Assembly (NCBI GenBank): GCA_947630335.1
Contig: CANRHE010000007.1
Span: 1-38,833, forward strand
Origin: an uncultured Sphingobacterium sp.
GTDB taxonomy: Bacteria; Bacteroidota; Bacteroidia; Sphingobacteriales; Sphingobacteriaceae
Length of the DNA stretch: 38,833 bases
Direction of reading: 5' to 3'
The position numbers and the translations under genes are program-made. This document shows positions 7,702 to 16,178 of the stretch, piece after piece (within the stretch, counting starts at the first letter, position 1; each line of letters starts with the position of its first letter). Below the pieces are notes generated by a model that saw nothing but the letters and a program-made list of their open reading frames with translations, did not search any database and was not told the DNA's origin.

Positions 7702-8397
7702 ATGATAAGTATTCAGAATTTAACAAAGAGCTATAACGGAACCAAGGTGTTGCAGATTGACTCTTTACATATTGCAAAGGGAGAAAGTGTTGGGCTCGTG
7801 GGAAATAATGGTGCAGGTAAGACGACTTTATTCAGTCTTCTGTTGGATCTCATCCAAGCTAGCACGGGTGAGGTGCGCATACAAGGACAGTTGGTAAATG
7901 AGAGTGAAGAATGGAAAACATTTACCCGTTCATTTTTGGATGAAAGCTTTTTGATTGGATACTTGACGCCAGAGGAGTATTTTTATTTTGTTGGCGATTT
8001 GCAAGGAATAGGTAAAGACGAAGTGGATCTTCATGTTAGTTCATTTACGGAGTTTTTTAACGGAGAGATTTTAGGCAAACGAAAATATATACGCGATCTG
8101 TCTAAGGGAAATCAAAAGAAAGTCGGTATCGTAGGTACGCTGTTGGGTAATCCGGAGTTGGTCGTACTTGATGAGCCTTTCGCTAATTTGGATCCAAGTT
8201 CTCAATATAGACTGAAGAATATTATTTGGGAGTTGATGGATAGAAAAGAGATGACAATTTTGATTTCTAGTCATGACTTAGCCCATACGGTTGAAATATC
8301 CGATCGAATCATTGCTTTAGAAAAGGGTAGTGTGATCAAAGATGTTTCTACTTCTGAAGAGACTTTGGAAGATTTACTCACGTTTTTTGCGATGTAA
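7702..8397 (+). CDS. ABC transporter ATP-binding protein (partner of DUF5687 permease)
   Basis: 231 residues, one complete nucleotide-binding domain: Walker A GNNGAGKT at 34-41, signature motif LSKGNQKK, Walker B LVVLDEPF and the switch His in SSHDL. The signature has Lys in place of the usual second Gly (LSGGQ), as in several drug- and bacteriocin-type exporter ATPases. It energises the permease encoded 9 bases upstream. The similarity to exporter ATPases and the lack of a periplasmic binding protein suggest export, but the cargo is not known. The pair is the last on this strand before a convergent haem locus. Confidence 0.9.
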   Translation: MISIQNLTKSYNGTKVLQIDSLHIAKGESVGLVGNNGAGKTTLFSLLLDLIQASTGEVRIQGQLVNESEEWKTFTRSFLDESFLIGYLTPEEYFYFVGDLQGIGKDEVDLHVSSFTEFFNGEILGKRKYIRDLSKGNQKKVGIVGTLLGNPELVVLDEPFANLDPSSQYRLKNIIWELMDRKEMTILISSHDLAHTVEISDRIIALEKGSVIKDVSTSEETLEDLLTFFAM

Positions 8398-8416
8398 AAT
8401 TTAAAGGTATTGGATA

Positions 8417-8450
8417 AAGCCCCTTAAACATCTTAGATGTAAAGGGGCTT
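8417..8450. terminator. Hairpin between convergent ABC and hmuY genes
   Basis: AAGCCCCTT (8417-8425) pairs with AAGGGGCTT (8442-8450), and the inner ACATC pairs with GATGT around a 3-base loop, with a small asymmetric bulge. The T-tracts are short on both strands, so it is a probable bidirectional terminator of moderate strength. Confidence 0.65.
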
Positions 8451-8488
8451 CTCACACACTTACTTATAATTAAATTAACGGTCTATTT

Positions 8489-9565
8489 TTATTTTACGAT
8501 AGCGTATTGAATTACCGGTTTTCCGCGGGTCCCACCGTCGTTGGATATAAAACTATTGAACTTCAATTTGTAGATGTTATTTTTATTATCTTTTATTAAA
8601 TAAAAACGATCGGTCTTTACGCCAATATTTGCTCCTGTGGTGGCTCTCCAATTGGAACCTATAGCATCTCTATTTTTAGAGAATACAATATTCGAATTCT
8701 TTAGGTCTGCCGTTGTAAAAGTGTTGTAGGTGACTGGATACTCTGTGGTTGTGATGACTTCTGCAATTTCAGTGCTTTGATGTACATTGCTGAACACTAA
8801 GTCGGAGAAATTATACGCTACGGGCTCTGTGCCGAATACCGTTTTGTAAACAGAATAACCCCATACAAAGTCCCAGTTGTCCTTTTGCGGTTCTACCTGA
8901 ACGGTAGTGCCCGAGGTAAGCGATACAAAATTAAAATTGTAGGTAGGGTCTTTGGTAACCGTGATAGTTTTAAAATTACTTTCTTGCGTAATCGTACCGT
9001 ATTGTACGGTATAACCTCCACTGCTGTTTCTAGAAACTTTTAATTTAACCCACGGACGAGGAGCGATGCCCCCACCAGTTCCTCGATTTAAGATAATAAC
9101 CTTATTCTCGCTTTCTGTAGCGGATATTGCAGGGATCACGGTAGTATTTAATGATCCATCTAGGCCATCGAAGTAGTTGAAATCGAGTGAAGAAGGACTG
9201 GCTTGTGATACTGCTAAGGTAAGCCCAACGGTATCTTGTGCTGTAATGTCGGTGAGGCTCGTTTTATTTGTCACTTTAGCACCTGCGCTTGTGCTGTTAT
9301 TTAAAATCACCCGAAATTGTGTGTTAGCCGCAAATCCTAAGTCCCAAGCGGTACGTGCTACCGGAGTCTGTGTATCGGTACTTAAGTCGACATAGACTAT
9401 ATTTCCGGCCGAGGTACCTGCTTCGGTACCGAAAATTCCATTTAGTGTTAATGTGCTCCCTTCTGATGGAGGAACCACAAGGATAGGTTCTGCCGTATTA
9501 TCTTTGCATGATGCGAATGAAGCTGCAACTAAGCTGATAGCCGCTATTGTCTTGATTTTATACAT
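8489..9565 (-). CDS. HmuY-like lipoprotein (haem locus), atypical ligand content
   Basis: 358 residues with a lipoprotein signal ending at Cys20 (SFASC), so it is probably anchored in the outer membrane. The C-terminal half shows the HmuY pattern: NWDFVWGYSVY, a central VAYNFSDLVFSN and a final DRFYLIKDNKNNIYKLKF. HmuY proteins are haemophore-like partners of TonB haem receptors. In Porphyromonas HmuY two His bind haem, and relatives use Met. Here the mature chain contains exactly one His (H262, SNVHQS) and no Met, so two-residue axial ligation of that type is not possible within one chain. It is the last gene of the locus, 19 bases after the receptor gene. The family call is good; haem binding is uncertain. 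Confidence 0.82.
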   Translation of the reverse strand: MYKIKTIAAISLVAASFASCKDNTAEPILVVPPSEGSTLTLNGIFGTEAGTSAGNIVYVDLSTDTQTPVARTAWDLGFAANTQFRVILNNSTSAGAKVTNKTSLTDITAQDTVGLTLAVSQASPSSLDFNYFDGLDGSLNTTVIPAISATESENKVIILNRGTGGGIAPRPWVKLKVSRNSSGGYTVQYGTITQESNFKTITVTKDPTYNFNFVSLTSGTTVQVEPQKDNWDFVWGYSVYKTVFGTEPVAYNFSDLVFSNVHQSTEIAEVITTTEYPVTYNTFTTADLKNSNIVFSKNRDAIGSNWRATTGANIGVKTDRFYLIKDNKNNIYKLKFNSFISNDGGTRGKPVIQYAIVK

Positions 9566-9584
9566 TTTTTTTATAAATTAATTG

Positions 9585-11873
9585 TTAGATTTTATTCCAT
9601 AGATAGGCTAGACCGACAACATATGAACGACCATAGCTGGTGTTGATAGTGGATGAGCTACTGTGTGCACCTCCTGAAGCAGCACCGCCTGTATTGGTTT
9701 GATTGGTGACGTTGAATAGATTCTTTACACCTAAGTTGATTGTAATGTTTCGTTTGAATTTTTTGTTCAACATGAAGTCTGCCCAAGTAATTCCTTCTAT
9801 ACTTGAGAGTGTAACCGTATTAGTTTGACCATCCACTATCTGATAAGCGGATCGTTTTCCTGTTTTTTTAACAAATAAAATGGCGGTGGTATCCCATTTT
9901 TTGATCTGATAGGTTAAGTCTCCGAATATCTCGGGAGTCCATGAAAAAGGACTCACCTCTTCCATGCTTGTGGATAGACGATTATATCTTCCGATGTAGG
10001 AAAAGCCAAGAGTCATTTTAATGTGCGTGAGTGAAAAGGTATTGTTAAGTACAAATCCTGTTGTTTTGTATTTATCAATATTCAATAATGTGGTCACAGA
10101 AGGATCGTTGCTATCGTATGCGTAATCGATACGGTCTTTGAAAATATTATAGAAGCCTGTCAGTACGGACTTGAATTCCCATTTACCAACCTTTAGCTCT
10201 CTCCAGTTCAGTGCTGCATTAAAGCTGTTTGATTTTTCTGCTTTTAAATTTTCATTACCGATGATTGTATGGCTAGCATCAATGAAATCGAAGTAGAGTT
10301 CACGCAGTGCAGGTGCTCTGTATCCCTTAGCATAACTTAGTCTCAGGTCGAGATTGGGATAAAGGTCTATCTTTGTGTTTATAGAGGGTACAAAATTTGG
10401 TGCGCTATACACTGAGTTTTTGATATAACGCGCCCCAGGTCTAACAGTCAAATAGTTTAGCGGTTTATATTCTACACTGATGAAAAAGGCATAGTCATTA
10501 ATTGTAGGGTTTCCTTTTATCCTCGCACCTTCTGCGGTCTCTCTATTGAACTCAAAACCAGGTTGCAGGGAGAGATTTTCGGTCCATTTGTGTTGCCATG
10601 TGGTTCGTAAGAATATATTGGTGAATTTAGCGATGTCTTGTTCGCCTTGGTCAGAAGACAGCGTGCTGGTGTTTGTATTGTAATCGTGCAAGGTTGTTTT
10701 TGTTTTGCGGGTCAGATCTGTGATGCCGATCATGGTTTGGAGTACATTTTTGGAATTGATATTCCAGTTACTTTGTACCTGATGATTGGATCTGTTGGTT
10801 GTGTATTTTTGAAATTTGGCGATATAATTATTTGGATTTATGCCATAGCGTGTATCAATTTCTTCTTGCAGAGCCATCAATCGGTACCATATAGAAAAGT
10901 TAGCCTGTTTATAGCCCAGTTGAATATTTTCCATGAGTTGTTGCTTTGGCTTCCACTTATCGGTTATGGCATTTACTTCGGAGATAAATGCATTCTTAGG
11001 TGGTAGATTCCAGCCTCCAAAGTCATTACTTGTCACACTGATATTGGCAAAGTACTTGTTTTTGGCCCAGTTCACGGCTAGGTTTTTATGATGGTTGCCT
11101 TTGCCCTTTCCAAAATTATATTCTTTACCTATACTTTCCTCCTGTACTTTGGCCGAGATATTTACTACACTTGAAGTGTTGACTTTGGTAATAATATTAA
11201 TGACGCCAGCCAGCGCATCGCTACCGTAAATTACCGACATAGGACCTTCTACAATTTCAATGCGATCTATGAGGTTAATGTCTATCTGATTCAGACTTTC
11301 TCGGGCATCGGAACGGTCGAGCATCGGAACGCCATCGACCAATATTTTGATGTTGCGGCCACTCATTCCATTTAATTCAATATCTGCCGTACCCAATGTC
11401 AGATCATTATTAAATCGTACACCTGGTTCGGTCATCAATACTTGTTGTACATTTGTAGCTGCACTCATCCGAATTTTTTCTTGCGGTATGGTATGAATGG
11501 TAAAAACTGATTTTTGTAAAGCTTGTGGTGTATGTTGGCCGGTTACTACAACTTGTTTTAGTTCATTTGAGGCTACATTTAAGATAATTGGAGCTATCTC
11601 TTGATCATGTGCTATTTCTAAGTGTACTTCTTTTTCTTCTGTTTGTATATTGGAGTGTATACGTAAGATCTGTTTTCCAGGTATAACCTTGAGTACAAAA
11701 GCCCCTTCATGGTTACTGTACGTGACGGTTTTGCTATTTTTGACAAAAATGTGAACTCCCAGAGCAGGTTTGCCATCAGAAGTAATCAATCGTCCTTTGA
11801 TCGTCACAAGGTCTTGAGCTATTCCTGCAATGGAGAGCAATAGAAATGGAAGAATAAGTAATATTCTGAACAT
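9585..11873 (-). CDS. TonB-dependent receptor, probable haem/haemoprotein type
   Basis: 762 residues. A signal peptide (1-19) is followed by a carboxypeptidase-like regulatory domain (about 22-100: VTIKGRLITSDGKPALGVHI), a short linker VVVTGQ, the plug (about 120-235, with LVDGVPMLDRSDA and EIVEGPMSVIYGSDALAGVINII) and a 22-strand-type barrel ending in VVGLAYLWNKI. In the barrel the haem-receptor signature is visible: YRAP at 518-521, His535, and NENL at 540-543, equivalent to the FRAP...His...NPNL arrangement of HemR/HmuR receptors. This and the adjacent HmuY-like gene point to haem or haemoprotein uptake driven by TonB. TonB/ExbBD and an inner-membrane haem ABC importer are not in the window. 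Confidence 0.88.
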   Translation of the reverse strand: MFRILLILPFLLLSIAGIAQDLVTIKGRLITSDGKPALGVHIFVKNSKTVTYSNHEGAFVLKVIPGKQILRIHSNIQTEEKEVHLEIAHDQEIAPIILNVASNELKQVVVTGQHTPQALQKSVFTIHTIPQEKIRMSAATNVQQVLMTEPGVRFNNDLTLGTADIELNGMSGRNIKILVDGVPMLDRSDARESLNQIDINLIDRIEIVEGPMSVIYGSDALAGVINIITKVNTSSVVNISAKVQEESIGKEYNFGKGKGNHHKNLAVNWAKNKYFANISVTSNDFGGWNLPPKNAFISEVNAITDKWKPKQQLMENIQLGYKQANFSIWYRLMALQEEIDTRYGINPNNYIAKFQKYTTNRSNHQVQSNWNINSKNVLQTMIGITDLTRKTKTTLHDYNTNTSTLSSDQGEQDIAKFTNIFLRTTWQHKWTENLSLQPGFEFNRETAEGARIKGNPTINDYAFFISVEYKPLNYLTVRPGARYIKNSVYSAPNFVPSINTKIDLYPNLDLRLSYAKGYRAPALRELYFDFIDASHTIIGNENLKAEKSNSFNAALNWRELKVGKWEFKSVLTGFYNIFKDRIDYAYDSNDPSVTTLLNIDKYKTTGFVLNNTFSLTHIKMTLGFSYIGRYNRLSTSMEEVSPFSWTPEIFGDLTYQIKKWDTTAILFVKKTGKRSAYQIVDGQTNTVTLSSIEGITWADFMLNKKFKRNITINLGVKNLFNVTNQTNTGGAASGGAHSSSSTINTSYGRSYVVGLAYLWNKI

Positions 11874-11907
11874 ATATTTCTTGAAATTTTATGAAAAAAG
11901 CATGAGT

Positions 11908-11945
11908 ACATAAAGCAACTCTTTTTAAATAGTGTTGCTTTATGT
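11908..11945 (-). terminator. Hairpin between DUF6607 and receptor genes
   Basis: A 12-bp perfect stem (11908-11919 with 11934-11945) with a 14-base loop. Read on the minus strand it is followed after about seven bases by a T-run (GCTTTTTTC). It lies between the DUF6607 stop and the receptor start, so it could be a partial terminator or an mRNA-stability element inside the haem operon. Confidence 0.55.
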
Positions 11946-11969
11946 CTTAAATGGATTACGCTATACGAA

Positions 11970-12866
11970 TTAGCGTATAATAAATTTGTCTATGATTTGG
12001 TTTACTTCCGCTTGTGTGGCTGTGGCAGGAAGCTCAAATAGGTAGCTGTATAGTGGCTTGTCCTCTACAGTAGGTCTAAATTGCAGATCCTTTTTCTTGG
12101 CGAGTTCGGAGTCCCACTTTTGACGTACTTTTTTCCATAATGCCTCATTTTCTTTCCAGTATTTTTGTGCCGCTTCACATCTACTATCGTCTACTTTCAC
12201 GTAAGTATTGATTCCTTTTTCGGAAGCTAATTTGTAATCTTGTTGTCCTCTAGTACGTATCATCTTGTCATTATCCTGATTATGAATCCAACCATTTGGA
12301 AGGATTTCATGGATATTGGTACGTCGTAATATATTGTAATCCGCACGTTTGCTATACTCTCTTCGCGGTAGGGGAGCATCCGCTGTATTTTGCCAAAATG
12401 TGCGACCGTCTGCATAAATCCAGCTTGCGCTTTCCATGTAACGCGGTGTATCATCGACCTCAAATACTTGTTGTGCCCATTGTCCTTTGACTTGCTCTTT
12501 GGTTTTTGGATGATAGTTAACTCCATTGTAGCCACTGTAATGCCATAGATCTGTGTTTTCAAAGGTCCAATCTTGTCGCCAATGTTTGATAATCATATGA
12601 TCTGTAATTACGAGAAGGTGTTGTAAGGCTATCTTATTGTCGCTTATTTCTATAGGTGTAATCCATTCTAAAGCACGATCAATCTTTATTTCAGATGGCT
12701 TATAATTGGCTTTATCTTTTGGATAACTAAAAGTTTCTGTAGAGGCAAAGCTAACTTCATAACAACCGCACATCGCTTTAATAGCTTCTGCATCTAGTTT
12801 CTTTTTTTGTGCAAAGGTTACTGTACTTAATAAACTCAGAGTGACTATAGGGATAATTTTTTTCAT
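11970..12866 (-). CDS. DUF6607 family exported protein (haem locus)
   Basis: 298 residues with a Sec signal peptide (MKKIIPIVTLSLLSTVTFAQ). The mature start carries CGCYEVSFASTETFSY, followed by a Trp-rich body (HWRQDWTFENTDLWHYSG, KGQWAQQVFEVDDTPRYMES). I recognise this as the DUF6607 family of Bacteroidota, which often sits beside HmuY and TonB haem receptors; its biochemical role is unknown. The CxC pair (C33, C35) and many His/Trp/Tyr residues would allow metal or porphyrin contact, but that is speculation. It lies 96 bases before the receptor gene and 78 bases after the AraC gene, all on the same strand. Function is unknown; export and locus membership are confident. Confidence 0.75.
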   Translation of the reverse strand: MKKIIPIVTLSLLSTVTFAQKKKLDAEAIKAMCGCYEVSFASTETFSYPKDKANYKPSEIKIDRALEWITPIEISDNKIALQHLLVITDHMIIKHWRQDWTFENTDLWHYSGYNGVNYHPKTKEQVKGQWAQQVFEVDDTPRYMESASWIYADGRTFWQNTADAPLPRREYSKRADYNILRRTNIHEILPNGWIHNQDNDKMIRTRGQQDYKLASEKGINTYVKVDDSRCEAAQKYWKENEALWKKVRQKWDSELAKKKDLQFRPTVEDKPLYSYLFELPATATQAEVNQIIDKFIIR

Positions 12867-12944
12867 TTGTTTAGAATAATTATAAATAAGTCACAATAAT
12901 ACGTGCATGTTTTCTAATACTGTTTTGAAATTGGAAAAACTATT

Positions 12945-13586
12945 TTAGTTTTTAGAAATTTTAAAGGCAATCGGTGGTTTTCCGAAATGTTTTTTGAAGG
13001 ATTGGCTAAAGCTGCTCATGGATGCGTACCCCACTTGTATAGCAATTGCTTGTAAAGTATAATTTGTTTCGCGAATCATCTGCAATGCCTTTTGAAGACG
13101 TTTATATTTAATATACTCGTGTACTGAGCTGTCGAATGTGTTTTTAAATTTAGTTTTGAAGTATTGTTGGTTGATTCCCATCATTTTTGAAAGATCTGGA
13201 ATTCGTAATGGTTCCTGTAGATTATTATGTATGTACTCTTGTAACTGTTTAATTTGCGCACCTGTAAATATCTTGGTATCGATAGAGAGTTCAATAGATT
13301 TAAAAAATTTTTGCAAAAGTAGTTTGAGTCTGAATTCAGAATGTAGTGTTTCTGGCTGGTGTTGATGCTCCAAAAGATCCAGATAGTTAAGCAAACTATT
13401 TTCTTGACCGATAAATCGAATAATTTTGTGCTGGTAACCTTCTAAAGGTAAACTTTGTACGAGCCCTTGATTGAAAATGATTGAGGTCAATTTTATTTTT
13501 TCTTTCTCAAAGAAGGGTAGGTTATCTGGGATGATGCAAATTGTATCCTCTAGATATTCTATTGAACCCAAGAAATTGTCGAGCAT
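12945..13586 (-). CDS. AraC family regulator of the haem locus
   Basis: 213 residues, short for this family. The C-terminal 100 residues hold the two helix-turn-helix units (LRIPDLSKMMGINQQYFKTKFK and LQAIAIQVGYASMSSFSQSFKKHFGKPP), in the style of PchR-like regulators of siderophore and haem uptake. The N-terminal 100 residues lack an obvious cupin motif and are about half the usual PchR length. The start is fixed: a TAA stop lies in frame two codons before the ATG, so the protein is not a mis-called longer one. A TAnnTTTG element lies 16 bases upstream. Its position at the head of the haem genes suggests it controls them; the effector is not known. Confidence 0.85.
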   Translation of the reverse strand: MLDNFLGSIEYLEDTICIIPDNLPFFEKEKIKLTSIIFNQGLVQSLPLEGYQHKIIRFIGQENSLLNYLDLLEHQHQPETLHSEFRLKLLLQKFFKSIELSIDTKIFTGAQIKQLQEYIHNNLQEPLRIPDLSKMMGINQQYFKTKFKNTFDSSVHEYIKYKRLQKALQMIRETNYTLQAIAIQVGYASMSSFSQSFKKHFGKPPIAFKISKN

Positions 13587-13602
13587 AGTTTATATTTTTC
13601 AT

Positions 13603-13610
13603 CAAATATA
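13603..13610 (-). promoter_or_regulatory. TAnnTTTG element upstream of the haem-locus araC
   Basis: The complement reads TATATTTG, an exact match to the Bacteroidota -7 consensus, 16 bases before the ATG. No convincing -33 TTG was seen. Confidence 0.45.
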
Positions 13611-13659
13611 TTTATTTAGACTTATTATAAATAATATTATTCCATGAAAATTATATATA

Positions 13660-13689
13660 AAAAGAGCTTATCGGCAGATAAGCTCTTTT
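13660..13689 (-). terminator. Rho-independent terminator of the DAACS symporter gene
   Basis: A 13-bp perfect stem (13660-13672 with 13677-13689) with loop GGCA is followed on the minus strand by T's. It lies 23 bases past the symporter stop. Confidence 0.88.
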
Positions 13690-13712
13690 ATGAATATGTA
13701 AAATATTGTTTT

Positions 13713-14888
13713 TTAGGTGGTTTTGATTTGCTTTGTACCAAATATACTATTAATAATAATTGCAATTGCTCCGTCTCCAGTTACATTACAAGCCGTTCCA
13801 AAACTATCCATAGCAATGTAAAGCGAGATCATGAGTGCTTGATTTTGTAAGTCAAATCCCAACATGGAGGCTATGATACCTATAGCTGCCATTATAGCTC
13901 CTCCAGGTACTCCTGGGGCAGCAACCATGGTAACACCCAACATACAGATAAATCCTGCCATTTGTGCGAAATCTATCGGTATGCCTTGCATTAGCATTAG
14001 GGCAATAACACAAGCCACGATCTTCAATGTACTTCCGGCTAAATGTATAGTTGCACATAATGGTACTACAAAAGCGGCTACATCTTCGGAAACACCTGTT
14101 TTTTTGACTTGTGTGAGTGTCACAGGTATGGTTGCTGCTGAAGATTGTGTTCCTAATGCTGTGAAGTAAGCAGGCATTAGTGTAGCTAATAGCTTGATGG
14201 GGTTTTGTTTTGAGAATAATCCCGCGATTATAAACTGAATCAATAACAATAAAATATGTAACGCGAAAATAACACCAATGATTTTGATAAATACATTCAA
14301 TATCATCATGACTTTGCCTGTATATGTCATGTCTAAGAATATTCCGAAAATAAAAAGTGGTAGTAAAGGGATTATTACTTTTTCGATAATGAAAGTTATG
14401 ATATTCTCAAAATCATTCATTACTTCTGCAAGTTTAGAATTTTTAAGTTTCGATAACCCAATACCTACAAGAAATGAAAAGACAAGTGCAGACATGACAT
14501 CAAAGAAGGGGGGGATCTCTATACTGAAGTACGGACTAAGACCAGGAACCTCATTGGTAATATTTTGTGCATAGGTACTGTCGATTAATGAAGGGAATAT
14601 TGACATACTAGCAAAGTAGGTGGAAAATCCAGAAAATAATGTAGACCCATAGGCCAAAGCTACAGTGGCTAAGAGCATTTTTCCGGCGGTATTGCCTAAT
14701 TTTGCGATAGCAGGTATAATTAATCCAACAATAATAAGTGGGATTAAAAATTTTAGTAATTGATCAAAGAGTCCATTAAAGGTAGCGAAAATTCGACCTA
14801 TTGAAGCAGGGATCACATTTCCTAAAAGACCTCCTAAAGCAATAGCGACAATGACTTTAAATAATAGGTTACTAGTTATTTTTTTCAT
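13713..14888 (-). CDS. DAACS-family dicarboxylate/amino acid:cation symporter, divergent
   Basis: 391 residues, all membrane helices and hairpins of the GltPh fold. HP1 is visible as GTQSSAATIPVTL (246-258), and TM8 as D361-SFGTAC-N368-VTG-D372. Two hallmark sites differ from the glutamate/aspartate carriers. The TM7 NMDGT sodium-site motif reads IHLAGST (281-287), and the Arg that holds the substrate side-chain carboxylate (R397 in GltPh) aligns with G364. The Asp that binds the substrate amino group (D394 equivalent, D361) and the Asn/Asp of TM8 remain. A neutral amino acid or another substrate is therefore more likely than glutamate, and cation coupling may differ. The gene is monocistronic, with its own terminator. 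Confidence 0.85.
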   Translation of the reverse strand: MKKITSNLLFKVIVAIALGGLLGNVIPASIGRIFATFNGLFDQLLKFLIPLIIVGLIIPAIAKLGNTAGKMLLATVALAYGSTLFSGFSTYFASMSIFPSLIDSTYAQNITNEVPGLSPYFSIEIPPFFDVMSALVFSFLVGIGLSKLKNSKLAEVMNDFENIITFIIEKVIIPLLPLFIFGIFLDMTYTGKVMMILNVFIKIIGVIFALHILLLLIQFIIAGLFSKQNPIKLLATLMPAYFTALGTQSSAATIPVTLTQVKKTGVSEDVAAFVVPLCATIHLAGSTLKIVACVIALMLMQGIPIDFAQMAGFICMLGVTMVAAPGVPGGAIMAAIGIIASMLGFDLQNQALMISLYIAMDSFGTACNVTGDGAIAIIINSIFGTKQIKTT

Positions 14889-14980
14889 GTCTTAAAAATA
14901 CATTAATATTTTAATTTCTATGTCCATAGATTATTTATTTATAAATATTCACTTCATCGCTAGTTAAATGATAATATAAT

Positions 14981-15021
14981 AAAAATGGGTTCTTTATTGT
15001 TAATATAAAGAACCCATTTTT
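14981..15021 (-). terminator. Rho-independent terminator of recA
   Basis: A 17-bp perfect stem (14981-14997 with 15005-15021) with a 7-base loop and a T-rich tail on the minus strand, 21 bases past the recA stop. Confidence 0.9.
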
Positions 15022-15042
15022 TAGGAATAATAATATCTTATT

Positions 15043-16068
15043 TTAGTCTTTGCTTTCCAACATATGTTGGTCTATGACTTCACCAGTTACTTCAGCTTTG
15101 ATTTTTGCTTCTAGTTCATCTGCTAGATCAGGATTATCTAATAAAAGATTTTTAACAGCATCACGACCTTGACCTAATTTAGTGTCGCCGTAACTGAACC
15201 ATGAACCTGCTTTTTTGATAATATTATATTCTACTCCTAAGTCGATGATTTCACCAACTTTAGAAATACCTTCTCCAAACATAATATCAAATTCGGCAAT
15301 ACGGAAAGGAGGAGCAACTTTATTCTTAACAATCTTCACTTTAACTCTATTTCCAGATACCTCATCCGAGTCTTTAATTTGTGAAGTACGACGGATATCT
15401 AAACGTACTGAAGCATAGAATTTCAAAGCGTTACCACCTGTAGTAGTTTCGGGGTTACCGAACATAACTCCAATTTTCTCACGTAATTGGTTGATAAAAA
15501 TACAACAACAATTAGTTTTGGAGATTGTTCCTGTTAATTTACGTAAAGCTTGAGACATTAAACGAGCTTGAAGTCCCATTTTTGAATCGCCCATTTCTCC
15601 TTCAATTTCCCCTTTTGGTACTAAAGCCGCTACGGAGTCAATAACAATGATGTCAATTGCTCCTGAGCGAATAAGATTATCAGCAATTTCTAATCCTTGT
15701 TCACCGTTATCAGGTTGTGAAATTAATAGATTCTCTACGTCAACGCCCAGTTTTTGAGCATAATATTTATCAAACGCATGCTCAGCATCAATAATTGCGG
15801 CTATACCGCCTTTTTTTTGTGCCTCTGCTATAATATGTGTAGCTAATGTAGTCTTACCTGAAGATTCGGGCCCATATATTTCAATAATACGACCTTTAGG
15901 AACACCGCCTATACCTAATGCTATGTCTAATCCTAAAGAACCTGTAGAAATAGCTTCGATGGGCTCTACAGCTGAATCTCCTAATTTCATAATCGCACCT
16001 TTACCATACGATTTTTCTAATTTATCAAGTGTAAGCTGTAAAGCTTTTAATTTATCTGCGTTGCTCAT
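15043..16068 (-). CDS. recA: Recombinase A
   Basis: 341 residues, full length for RecA. The ATP-dependent strand-exchange protein of homologous recombination also acts as co-protease in SOS responses. Walker A is GPESSGKT at 66-73; the Walker B-type [10 protein letters not shown] and the DNA-binding loops L1 (EIEGEMGDS) and L2 ([21 protein letters not shown]) are intact. The acidic C-terminal tail is short ([12 protein letters not shown]). The ATG at 16068 gives the normal N-terminus ([25 protein letters not shown]). It has a well-formed promoter of the Bacteroidota type and a strong terminator, so it is transcribed alone. I saw no obvious LexA-type palindrome in the 110 bases upstream. Confidence 0.98.
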   Translation of the reverse strand: MSNADKLKALQLTLDKLEKSYGKGAIMKLGDSAVEPIEAISTGSLGLDIALGIGGVPKGRIIEIYGPESSGKTTLATHIIAEAQKKGGIAAIIDAEHAFDKYYAQKLGVDVENLLISQPDNGEQGLEIADNLIRSGAIDIIVIDSVAALVPKGEIEGEMGDSKMGLQARLMSQALRKLTGTISKTNCCCIFINQLREKIGVMFGNPETTTGGNALKFYASVRLDIRRTSQIKDSDEVSGNRVKVKIVKNKVAPPFRIAEFDIMFGEGISKVGEIIDLGVEYNIIKKAGSWFSYGDTKLGQGRDAVKNLLLDNPDLADELEAKIKAEVTGEVIDQHMLESKD

Positions 16069-16087
16069 ATTTTTAGTATTGTTGTTT

Positions 16088-16119
16088 CAAAAGTAAAAAT
16101 ATTAAATAGTATTACCAAA
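16088..16119 (-). promoter_or_regulatory. recA promoter (TTTG - 20 - TACTTTTG)
   Basis: On the minus strand TTTG (complement of 16116-16119) is followed after exactly 20 bases by TACTTTTG (complement of 16088-16095). Both match the Bacteroidota -33/-7 consensus. The predicted leader is about 15 bases. Confidence 0.72.
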
Positions 16120-16178
16120 TTATTTGCTAATAAATTTAGTTATTATAGTTTACTACTTAAAAGTACGAGTTAAAATTC

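Noticed and set aside
10638-11006. 122-residue plus-strand ORF inside the TonB receptor gene
   Set aside because: Antisense shadow of a confident gene; no domain and no promoter.
13644-13850. 68-residue plus-strand ORF across the symporter 3' end
   Set aside because: It runs through the symporter terminator hairpin and is antisense to the coding region.
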